Source of the DNA: Chryseobacterium ginsenosidimutans
Lineage (GTDB): Bacteria > Bacteroidota > Bacteroidia > Flavobacteriales > Weeksellaceae
Direction: 5' to 3'
DNA length: 64,000 nt
NCBI RefSeq assembly: GCF_024807225.1
Contig: NZ_JANUCO010000001.1
Span: forward strand, 4,526,001-4,590,000
Below, piece by piece: positions 1 to 9,624 of the stretch; the first letter of the stretch is position 1, and every line of letters begins with the position of its first letter. The notes under the pieces were generated by a model, which worked only from the letters and a program-made list of their open reading frames with translations, had not been told where the DNA came from and made no database searches. The translations under genes were made by a program, and so were the position numbers.

Positions 1-3000
1 GTCGGCATCGTTGTAGAACAAGGTCTCAATTTCACCGCATAATCTTCAACTTCTCCATTTACTGCATTCTGACACATTACAGGAGCACTTGTACGCTTAA
101 GAACAACTCTCATTGTAGTTGTTAAAGGTCCGTTGTATGCTGTTGCAGGTACATTAAACAATGCTGTAACAGGAGTCGTTGCACTTGCTGCAGAAGTCAT
201 AATCTGTTCTGTAGCTTCAAATACACCGTTTCTGTTAAAGTCTATCCAAGCAGATACAGCATCACTCTGTGTACCTGTAGACCAACCTTTAGATACAGAA
301 AGCTTATTATTATTAGAACCAATTTCTAAGTTAATAAGTGTAGCCGGAGTTGTATAACTGATATAGTTCGTTTGCACTGATGTATTACTCATTGGAGGAA
401 TACCCGGGTTCACCGAAGTCATTGTAACATTTGAAATGAAATCTGTAGTTCCGGTTCCCGTCATATTACAATAAATAATCGGCGTTGTCGTAAATAATGT
501 AGATGTAGACCAAGGTCCTTGAGTTCCTCCACAAATTGTAGCAACCTGTACTTCATACGCAGTCTGTTCTGTAAGACCCGTAATGTTGTACGCGTTACCA
601 GTAACAACAGGAGAAGTAATCCATGTTCCAACTGGGTTTGTCGTTCTCCATCTTACTAAATAAGTAGCACCTGTAGAAGATATCCAAGACACTGTAGCTG
701 TAGTAGCAGCAATGTTTGTCATCGTAATTCCTGTAGGAGCAGCCGTAGTACAAGGCTGAATATCTACAAATTTCACTTGATAATCTTCAACTTCTCCGTC
801 ACTTGTAAGTGGTGAACAAGCATCAGTTGGAGTTAAGAAATATACGATAACACGCATTTTTACTTTATTCGTTCCCGCATAAGCACCAGCCGGAACATTG
901 AATGTAGCTGTAACAGGTGTTGTAGAAGAGTATCCTAAATTCATGATTCTCTCACCACCCGCAACAGTACTTGGATTATTATTAAATACTCCATCACCAT
1001 TGAAGTCTATCCATGCATATGTAGAATAGGTACTAGATAAGATTGTTCTTCCTACAGAAAGTGAGTTATTTGTAGAGTTACGTGCTAATGTAATAATTTT
1101 ATTAACATCATTAGAATAATCTGTATAAGTAGTAGGTCCTGAGTTATTGGACATCATCGGTGTGTTAGTACCTGATACTGTTATATTATTAATATAACCA
1201 TTACTCACACTGGTTGTAGTCGGAGTACAATAAGTACTTGTAGGAGTTGTAAAGTTTACTGAACTTGACCATGCACCTGTTGTACCACCACAGATTGTAG
1301 CTACCTGTACTTCATACGTAGTAGAAGCATTTAAATTAATAATACTATAAGGGTTAGTGGCATTGGCAATTGTTGTCCAAGCACCTGTACCTGTTCTGTA
1401 TCTTAATGTGTATGTGGCACCAGTAGCACCAATCCAGGAAACAAGAGCTGTAGAAGCTGTTACGTTGGTAACCATGATTGGAGATGGCGGAGCTGTAGTA
1501 CATGGCTGAAGATCAATAATCTTAACAGCATAGTCTTCAACCTCACCTTCAGAAATTGTTGCACATGGGTCATTGATTGTACTTGTAGCAACAATAACTC
1601 TCATTCTAAGTGTTTGCGGACCGTTATAAGAAGTCGCAGGAACCGTAAACGTAGCGGTGATCGGTGTAGTAATACTTGTTCCTACACCTATTACTTTTTC
1701 ACTTGCTTCAAAAATACCATTTCTGTTAAAATCAATCCAAGCCGAAGTAGCTATATAAGATTGGAAAGTACCAGACCAAGATTTAGCAACAGAAATAGAG
1801 TTATTGGTAGAGTTACGTACTAATGTAATCAGTCTTGTAGGATCTGTAGTGAAGTTTGTATAAGTACTCGCTGCTGAATTACTACTCATTACATAAGAAC
1901 TCGTCGGCGTAATTGTTACATTAGAAATATATCCGTTCGTATTATTTGTCGGAGTATTGGTACAATAAGTAACCACCGGAGTAGTAAACGGATAAGGAGC
2001 AGTATATGTGCCGGTAGTACCAGAACAAACATACGCTACCTGAACTTCATACTGACTTTGTTCCGTAAGACCCGTAATAGTATAAGCAGGTGTAGTTAAA
2101 GGAACAGTAGTCCATGTAGTAGAACCAAACGGTCTCCACTGAAGAATATAAGTACCACCTACTACCGGATCAAACATTACATATGCAGAAGTTGCAGTAA
2201 GGTTTGTTACCGTAAGGTTTAATGGAGCATTACTTGTACAAGGAATCGGTTGAATTAATTTTACAGCATAATCCTCAACTTCTCCGTCACCAAAACTAGT
2301 ACACATTACAGGAGAAGAAAAATATTGCATAGCAACTCTCATTCTTGTCGTTGAAGGCCCGTTGTATGCAGTTGCGGGAACGTTGAATGTAGCCGAAACA
2401 GGAGTAGTCGTGCTCGATGGTGAATTCATCACCTGTTCTGTAGCTTCGAATGTTCCGTTTCTGTTAAAATCAATCCAAACACCAACGGCTTCACTCCAGA
2501 TTGTACCAGGGAAGAATTTAGTAACAGAAACTGTATTTCCTGTAGATCCGATTACTAAGTTTATTAAAGCACTTGGAGTAGCACTATAATCAGTATAAGT
2601 AGAACCTGCAGAATTATTACTCATTACAGCAGCACCAACTGGAGTTACCGTAACATTAGAAATATATTCTGAACCAAAATTACTAGAAGTCATTGTACAA
2701 TAGGTAAGACCTAAAGTAGTAAAGGTTGTAGTAGCAGAGAAAGGTCCCTGAACACCTGAACAAACTGTAGATACCTGTACTTGATATTGAATACCGTCAG
2801 TTAAACCTGTAAGGTTGATTGTATTTGCTGTTACAGGAACGGTAATCCAAGTTGGACTTCCTACCGGACGATACTGAACCACATACGTTGAGTTAGCAGT
2901 AGCTGTCCAAGTAACTGTAGCCGTACTTTGTGTAATCGCTGAAACAACAATACCTGTTGGTGCAGCACCTGTACACGCTGTTAAAGAAGCTATTGTAGCA

Positions 3001-4932
3001 CTACCAATTGCATAAAATACATTTCCAATTGAGCTTACTCTGATTTTCACAGTACCTCCAACTGTAAGACCAGTTAGGTTTAATGCCTCTGTTCCGTCAT
3101 TCGCTGTAGAAGCAGAAGCCACTGTCCAGGTTACCCCATTATCAATAGTATAGTCAATTTTTACGTTTGCAACACTATAAGGAGCAGCTGTAGTATTTAC
3201 AACATCCCAAGTTACATTCGTAGGACCATTGTTATAAGCGGTAGTAGTCGTCACTTTGAAAGGACCGTCGTTCCCAACAATAATCTGCTGATTTGCAAAT
3301 TGAGTTTGCTGCTGAGTAGCTACCGGATTATTGTCTCTAACGGTTACTCTGAAGTTTGTAGTTCTTGCAAGGGTAGAAACAGATTCCCAACCATTATTAG
3401 AATTATTTAAAACTCCAGCCAACACAGAAGCTAGTTTAGGGAAATATCTCGTCGGGCTCGTCGTCGGATTAAACGATCTGAACGTAGCGCCAGTAGAAGT
3501 CGTTCCTAAATTATTTTTATTAATGGTAACACTTGCATTGTCTACTTCTTCCCAACAATAAGTCATTGGGTCGTTTTCAGCATCCGTTGCAGAAGCTGTT
3601 AAGACAAATGCTGTACCTTTAGGAATATTATAAGTAGGTAATGCTGCAATTACAGGTGGATTATTGGTAACTGTAGTTTCAACATCACACGTTTTATTCG
3701 TAAGGTTAGTCTGAACCTGAGTAATAGTTACTGCATGAAAATAAGGATCAGAGTGTGCCTGAACATCAGTATTAGCACCTGTGATACCTGCATAACCCAT
3801 AATAGTTGAACCAGAAACCCGGCTCAACATTCATTCCGGAACCTTCCAGACCGTGAGAGAAGGTATGGTTACCTCCTAATTGGTGCCCTATTTCGTGAGC
3901 AACATAGTCAATATCAAAATTATCTCCTTGCGGAATACCATCTGCAGGAGAAGTAAATCCTGAACCTTTACCTTTTGGTACGCCAGTGGTAGGATCTACA
4001 CATACGCAACCGATACAGCCGGCATTACCACCACCACCACTGGCACCAAATAAGTGACCAATGTCGTAGTTAGCATTACCAACATTCGCAGTTAACGTTT
4101 GTTGTAATTCTGTATTCCAAGCTCCACCCACACCAGCTGCTGCATTAGAATAAGGGTCAGTAGCAGGGTTTGTGTAAATTACGCCCGGATAGTTTTGTAA
4201 ATTTAAGTGTAATGCAAAATCTTTTTCGAATACACCATTTACTCTCGTTAATGAAGCATTAATTGCTACCAAAGCGTTTGCAACAGTTCCACCAAAATAT
4301 TGAGTGTACTCACCTGTTACAGACATTGCCAATCTCATCGTTCTGTATTTCTTGTCAGAAGATTTTGCAAAATTGGTTGTTTGATTAGCAAATGCTTTTC
4401 CTGTTGTGTAAAGATTGGCTATCTCTTGTTTAGATAGTCTATCTTCATTCATTGAACATAAGAAGCCTTCATTACTTTTATCAGTTTTTGGGTGCACTCC
4501 GTAAACTGTTTTGTTCTTGTCGGCGGGTTCTATGAATTCGTATACACCATCTTTGATGATCATCGACTGAAAATCATCTGGCGCCAAACTAAATCTTAAG
4601 TACTTGCCGGGATCGTCAATCCCTACACCTACGTAAGATCCTAATTGATACTGATCTGCCAGTTCTTTCACTACAACAGGGAAGCTGTAAACGGCAAATT
4701 TTTCGATTTTCCCATCTAAAGTTGGCAAAGAAATCGTGACGGGCTTTGCATTTTTGCCCGTCTCCTGTGCTTTTGCCAATTGAGACTTTAGTAGAGAAAT
4801 GTCTAGAGAGTAATAATTCCTAATATCGGAATTTGCTCTGGGTTTTTCTCCTCTGAATGTCGTCGGATTCCATTGTGCACTGGTTATCGCAAACAAAAAG
4901 AGGAAAAAGAAAGAAGTAAAATTTTTCTTCAT
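1..4932 (-). CDS. Secreted reprolysin-like zinc metalloprotease with repeated FnIII-GEVED modules (frameshifted, 3' end off window)
   Basis: A signal peptide at residues 1-20 is followed by a propeptide-like region and a metzincin catalytic domain with HEIGHQLGGNHTFSH near residues 346-360. The frame breaks at 3814-3818 (GAAAC on the + strand). Dropping one base continues the protein through the Met-turn (IMGYAG) and on, without a stop, to the left edge. The continuation holds a Cys-rich linker, then at least four alternating FnIII and GEVED modules of about 740 nt each (GEVED cores end in GEVEDYxVK). The paralogues at 6454 and 9625 have one such module and a Por tail, so this is an expanded version of over 1,640 residues. 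Export by type IX secretion is inferred from the paralogues, since the C-terminus is not in view. The long open frame after the break argues against real decay. Confidence 0.85.
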
Positions 4933-5183
4933 AACTTTCTCATATATTATATTAATTATACAAAGCTAACTATTTTTTATTATTAATTTATAAATACATC
5001 TAATTTTTTTATACAAATTTCACAACAATTTAAATTAAGTAGTTAGAATAAAAAAATGAACAAATAATATATAGGAAGCTTATTTTTAAAGTGTTTTTAA
5101 CTATTTTTAACTGTTTTCGGAGTAAAATTCATCTTTTTCTGTCGTTAGAGAAAACCATAAAATATTCTTTCTATTATAAAAGG

Positions 5184-6370
5184 TTTAATAGTCAAAAATA
5201 GTTGGTAAAATTCTTTGTAATACCGATTGTTACTGATGATACAGAAAGTTTATTGAACTTTGTTTCAATAAACTTTTTTTATGCCTGAAAATTCAAAAAA
5301 AATCGTTGTTGGAGCTGCAAAAGTCTGGATGTAATTTCTTGGGGAAAACAAAACGGTAAGCGTCGTTTTAAATGTAAAAACTGTGGCATTTATTTTACGT
5401 CAGAGAATAAATCTGTGAGCTTAAAAAACAAAGAAATTTGGTTTAAAAAATGGATTATCGGAAAACAAACCTATGAACAAATTTCAGCAGAATCGGGATA
5501 TTCGGTCAGTACTCTTCAGCGGTATTTTAATGTTATGCTCAGGAAAGCTCCAAAGCTCAGTTACAGCCAGAACAAAGAGGTTTATTTGCTGATTGATGGA
5601 ACTTATTTTTCGAATGAAATCTGCCTTGTGGTATTCAGGGACGATGTTTTTAAGCAAACCCAGCTTTACAGAATCACGGATGGCGAACATTATGAAGAGT
5701 TGAAAGAGGATTTGGAAAACATTCTTAATCTGGGAATAAAAATTGGCGGCATAACTTGTGATGGCGACAAATCTTTACTTAAAGCCATCCGTAAAGTTTG
5801 TCCGAAATTTCCTGTTCAAAGATGTCTGGTTCATATTCAGAGGATGTGCAAAATATGGCTTTCTGCCTATCCAAAGTCTGTAGCTGGTTTTGAGTTGCGC
5901 GAAATTGTCTGCAAACTTCATTTTATTGATAGTGAAGTGAAAAAACAATATTGGATCAAAGAATTTTTGGACTGGTCTGAAAAGCATAAAGAATTTTTGA
6001 ATGAAAAATCATACAGTCAGGAAACCGGAAGATATTGGTACACCCATAAGATGGTGAGAAGGTGTTTTTCGGTCATCTGAAAGGCAATCTTAATATTCAT
6101 CGGGACTTACAAAAAGTCGGAGAAAAAAGTTTATTGGGTGGTATCTTTTTTACAAAAACCTAAAGACGTAAAAGGTTTTTTCAGCCATAGAGCTGTTCCA
6201 ATAATTTTAAAAAAAAAGGATGGTAAAAACCATCCTCTAAACTATTGTTTACAGCGCTGATTGTATTGCTGGTAAGTTGCTCCTCAGCATTGCTTACTTC
6301 CTCTTCTAATCAACCGCCAAATATTACGAATTATTTTTGTCAAAAACACCAACTATTTTTGACCACATTA
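5184..6370 (+). mobile_element. Decayed insertion sequence (IS256-like variant with zinc-ribbon transposase)
   Basis: Inverted repeats containing GTCAAAAATAGTTGGT lie at 5191-5206 and, inverted, at 6348-6363. Weaker similarity extends outwards (AAGGT-TAAT), so the ends are approximate. The element encloses a broken transposase and a hairpin (GGATGG-aaaaa-CCATCC type) near 6219-6238. No convincing target duplication was found. It sits between the first protease gene and the 3' end of the second. The family name is from recognition of the transposase and is moderately sure. Confidence 0.7.
5281..6171 (+). pseudogene. Transposase remnant, zinc-ribbon IS256-variant type
   Basis: The frame from ATG 5281 should give a zinc ribbon (CWSC then CKNC), but the A-run at 5295-5302 is one base short, and the longest open part only begins near 5415. 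The core (residues such as LLIDGTYF, ITCDGD, VQRCLVHIQR) resembles a DDE catalytic domain. At about 6060 the conserved KMVRR segment jumps directly to FFGHLKGNLNIHR. In my memory of the family about 30 residues are normally between them, so this is probably an internal deletion that removes the last catalytic region. A further one-base loss near 6100 (GGG) shifts the tail, which resumes as KSRRKKFIGWYLFYKN before TAA. With several lesions of different kinds this copy is dead, unlike the single-lesion genes elsewhere in the window. Confidence 0.75.
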
Positions 6371-6400
6371 CCTTATAAAATAAGTATTGAATAGACATAA

Positions 6401-6431
6401 AAAAATCCTCAGGCTAACCTGAGGATTTTTT
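6401..6431 (-). terminator. Terminator of second protease gene
   Basis: Hairpin AAAATCCTCAGG / CCTGAGGATTTTTT with a CTAA loop and T-tracts on both strands, 22 bases beyond the stop of the gene at 6454. A near copy follows the third protease gene at 9567-9598. Confidence 0.85.
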
Positions 6432-6453
6432 ATTATTAAAAAATATTGTTTAA

Positions 6454-9450
6454 TTATTTTTTGATGAATTTAGAAGTGAATGGCTCTCTTCCTTTATCTT
6501 CAATTGTAATTACATAAGCACCTTTAATTAATTCAGAAACATTAATCTGTCCGTTATTAATATTTCCATGTTTTACCAATTGACCGACAGCGCTATAAAT
6601 TTTATAAGCAGCTTTATCAGAAACCTTAGTAATGTTTAAGATATCTGATACTGGATTTGGATATAGCTGAATATCGTTTTTAGGACCCGTTACGTCATGT
6701 GTTGCTAATGGAGAAGATACAATAACACTGTAGTCTTCAACTTCACCATTAGGGAAAGCACCACAAGCAAATGAATCTGGAATAGTACTTCCTGCAGATG
6801 CTGCCGTCATTAAAACAGTAACAACTCTCATTCTTAATGGAGTATTCGTTAAAGCTGTTGCCGGAACAGCAAATGTTGCTGTTTTAACAGTTGCTCCTAC
6901 GGGTAAAGCATTTGCAGGCATGTTAAGAACTCTTTCATTAGCATCAAAAGTACCATTTTTATTGAAATCAATCCAAACAGCCATTCCATTCATTGCAGCA
7001 GCAGCGAGTGTTGTTGTAATAGAAACACTGATTGTATTATTTGAGCTATTAGCCAATAATGCAGGCTGCAATAAAGGATTCGTAGTAAAGTTTGAATACG
7101 TTGTTCCTGTTGTAGTATTGTTTACAGCTCCTAATGTTAAATTAGAAATATAATTGTACTGTCCGCTAGAACTTGCTGCAGTACAATATGTAACAGCAGG
7201 AGTTGTGAAAGTTGCGGAAGTAGAATAAGCTCCTGGAGTACCAGAACAAACAGCAGCTACCTGAACTTCATAGTTGGTTGCATCTGTTAATCCAGACAAT
7301 GCTATAGTAGGTACCGTCGACGTCGTCTGCTGCCAAGTTGTTGTACCCACTACTCTATAACGAATGATATAAGTAGCATTTGAAACAGGCGTCCAGTTTA
7401 CAGTGACACCACTGAATGTAACACCACTTGTAGTAACACCTGTCACAGCAGAACCGTTACATGGAGCAAAAGCAGCTACATTAACTTTTCCAATCGCATA
7501 AAATATATTACCAATAGAAGAGACTCTTAATTTAATAATTTGTCCATTCAATGACGCAGGAAAAGTAAAACTTTCATTACCATCATTAGCTGTTGAAGCT
7601 GACAATACTGTCCAAGTTGTTCCGTTATCAGTTGTATAGTCAATTTTAACGTTTGCAACACTATAAGGAGCAGCAGTAGTATTTGCAACATCCCAAGTTA
7701 TAGGAGTTGAAGCACTTACGTTTGCATATTGAGTAGTTACTTTAAATGGTCCGTCGTTTCCAACAACAACCTGCTGAAAATTATAATCGGCTTGTTGTTG
7801 AGTCGCATTAGGATTATTATCTCTTACAGTAATTGCAAAGTTTGTTGTTCTTGCAACTTGAGAAACTGCCTCCCATCCATTATTTGAGTTATCTAAAACT
7901 CCATCTAATACAGAAGCTAATTTAGGGAAATAACGAGTTGGGCTTGTAGTTGGATTAAATGATCTAAAACTAGCTCCAGTCGGAGTTGTTCCTAAATTCG
8001 TTTTATTAATGATAACAAGTGCATTATCTATTTCTTCCCAAGTATAAGTCATCGGATCATTTTCAGCATCTGTTGCAGAAGCTGTTAACACGAAAGCTGT
8101 TCCTTTAGGGATATTGTAAGGAGTCATATCTGCAATTACCGGAGGGTTATTTGCAATAGGAGTTTCTACATCACAAGTCTTAGAGATCAAATTATCATTT
8201 ACCTGATCAAGACTTACTATATGGAAATACGGGTCAGAATGTGGCTGTACATCAGTAGTAGCACCAGTAATACCAGCGTAACCCATAATTGTAGTTCCTG
8301 AACCTGGTTCCATATTGGTACCTGAACCTTCTAAAGCGTGAGCAAAAGTATGGTTAGCCCCAAGCTGGTGACCCATTTCGTGAGCAACATAATCAATATC
8401 GAAATTATCTCCTGAAGGAGGGTTTGCAGCAGTTGGGTTTATAGATCCAGTTGCAGGTGATGTAATACCTGCTCCTTTACCTAAAGTCGTAGAACTTGCG
8501 GGAGCTATACAAACACAACCGATACAACCTGCATTACCACCACCACCGGAAGCACCAAATAAGTGACCGATATCATAATTAGCAGTACCTACAACGGTTG
8601 TAAGCTGCTGTTGTAATGATAAGTTCCAAGAACTTGGAGGAGCTACTGCACTTGTAACAGCAGCGTAAGGGTCAGTAGCAGGATCTGTAAAAATAAGACC
8701 TGGATAGCTTAATACATTTAAGTGTAAAGCAAAGTCTTTTTCGAATACTCCGTTTACCCTCGTCATTGTTGCATTAATTTGAGTCAAAGCTCCTGCAGCA
8801 CCTCCGAAAAACTGAGTATATTCTCCTGTAGTAGACATTGCCAATCTCATTGTTCTGTACTTTTTATCGTAACTCTTGGCAAAGTTTGTCGTTTGATTTG
8901 AAAAAGATTTCCCGTTCTTTAGTAATGCATCTATTTGCTTTACAGCAGAAGGATCTTCACTTGTAGAACATAAGAATCCGTTTTCATTCTTATTAGATTT
9001 AGGATGAACTCCATAAACCGTTTTGTCTGCATTAGCAGGCTCAATAAATTCATATTCTCCTCCTTTAATAATCATTGACTGAAAATCGTTAGGAGCAAGA
9101 GAGAATCTTAAATACTTCGAAGGATCATCGATCCCCACCCCTACATACGAACCTAATTGGTACTGATCAGCAAGATCTTTTGCAACAACAGGGAAACTGT
9201 ATACTGCAAACTTTTCAACTTTACCATCTATTGTAGGTAAAGAAATTTCAACAGCTTTCGCACCTTTACCTGTTTCCTGAGCATTTGCCAGTTGAGATCT
9301 TAATGCCGAAATGTCCAATGAATAGTAGGCTCTAATATTAGCCTCTTTTCTTACTTTCTCTCCTTTAAAGGTTGTCGGTGCCCATTGTGCGTTTACAGCA
9401 ACAGTACCTAAAACAAAAAGAGAAAAGAAAGAAGTAAAAATTTTCTTCAT
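6454..9450 (-). CDS. Secreted reprolysin-like zinc metalloprotease, FnIII-GEVED, Por tail (intact)
   Basis: This 998-residue protein is the intact member of the three. Residues 1-21 form a signal peptide ending ...VNAQ. The zinc motif HEMGHQLGANHTFAH lies near residues 357-371, and the Met-turn IMGYAG follows about 20 residues later. A Cys-rich GCIGCVC stretch precedes the zinc motif. A fibronectin III-like domain runs from about 665 to 750 and a GEVED domain from about 753 to 905 (ends GEVEDYSV). The last 80 residues are a type IX sorting domain (YPNPVSDILNI, ending KFIKK). The family cleaves protein outside the cell; the true substrate is unknown. The sequence at the spot where both paralogues break is TGAACC here rather than AGAACY, which may be why this copy reads correctly. 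Confidence 0.93.
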   Translation of the reverse strand: MKKIFTSFFSLFVLGTVAVNAQWAPTTFKGEKVRKEANIRAYYSLDISALRSQLANAQETGKGAKAVEISLPTIDGKVEKFAVYSFPVVAKDLADQYQLGSYVGVGIDDPSKYLRFSLAPNDFQSMIIKGGEYEFIEPANADKTVYGVHPKSNKNENGFLCSTSEDPSAVKQIDALLKNGKSFSNQTTNFAKSYDKKYRTMRLAMSTTGEYTQFFGGAAGALTQINATMTRVNGVFEKDFALHLNVLSYPGLIFTDPATDPYAAVTSAVAPPSSWNLSLQQQLTTVVGTANYDIGHLFGASGGGGNAGCIGCVCIAPASSTTLGKGAGITSPATGSINPTAANPPSGDNFDIDYVAHEMGHQLGANHTFAHALEGSGTNMEPGSGTTIMGYAGITGATTDVQPHSDPYFHIVSLDQVNDNLISKTCDVETPIANNPPVIADMTPYNIPKGTAFVLTASATDAENDPMTYTWEEIDNALVIINKTNLGTTPTGASFRSFNPTTSPTRYFPKLASVLDGVLDNSNNGWEAVSQVARTTNFAITVRDNNPNATQQQADYNFQQVVVGNDGPFKVTTQYANVSASTPITWDVANTTAAPYSVANVKIDYTTDNGTTWTVLSASTANDGNESFTFPASLNGQIIKLRVSSIGNIFYAIGKVNVAAFAPCNGSAVTGVTTSGVTFSGVTVNWTPVSNATYIIRYRVVGTTTWQQTTSTVPTIALSGLTDATNYEVQVAAVCSGTPGAYSTSATFTTPAVTYCTAASSSGQYNYISNLTLGAVNNTTTGTTYSNFTTNPLLQPALLANSSNNTISVSITTTLAAAAMNGMAVWIDFNKNGTFDANERVLNMPANALPVGATVKTATFAVPATALTNTPLRMRVVTVLMTAASAGSTIPDSFACGAFPNGEVEDYSVIVSSPLATHDVTGPKNDIQLYPNPVSDILNITKVSDKAAYKIYSAVGQLVKHGNINNGQINVSELIKGAYVITIEDKGREPFTSKFIKK

Positions 9451-9566
9451 AGCTTTTTCAATTAAATTTACCCGCCAAATATAAGTATTTTAAGTTATCA
9501 ATATCACATTTCGATCATAATTAAATAAAAAAAGTATTTTTATCATTACAACTCTATAAAAAATAA

Positions 9567-9598
9567 ATAATCCTCAGGAAAACCTGAGGATTATTTTA
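9567..9598 (-). terminator. Terminator of third protease gene
   Basis: Hairpin AATCCTCAGG-AAAA-CCTGAGGATT followed by a T-rich tail, 26 bases past the stop of the gene at 9625. The stem is the same as that of the second protease gene, consistent with duplication of the whole unit. Confidence 0.85.
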
Positions 9599-9624
9599 TC
9601 ATTTAAAATTCAATTAATTAATTG

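Noticed and set aside
1505..3000. CRISPR-like or tandem DNA repeats in the first protease gene
   Set aside because: The periodicity is at protein-module level (about 740 nt) with diverged sequence; there are no short direct repeats with unique spacers anywhere in the window.
133..3561. Several plus-strand open frames of 69-76 codons opposite the first protease gene
   Set aside because: They are short, lie antisense to a continuous protein frame with clear FnIII-GEVED similarity, and repeat with the module period, so they are shadows.
5415..6080. A working transposase of 221 residues starting at GTG 5415
   Set aside because: It lacks the zinc ribbon coded upstream and the segment before FFGHLKGN; it is only the longest open piece of a dead gene.
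6920..7153. Plus-strand open frame opposite the intact protease
   Set aside because: Antisense to the GEVED region and similar to the other shadows over the first gene.
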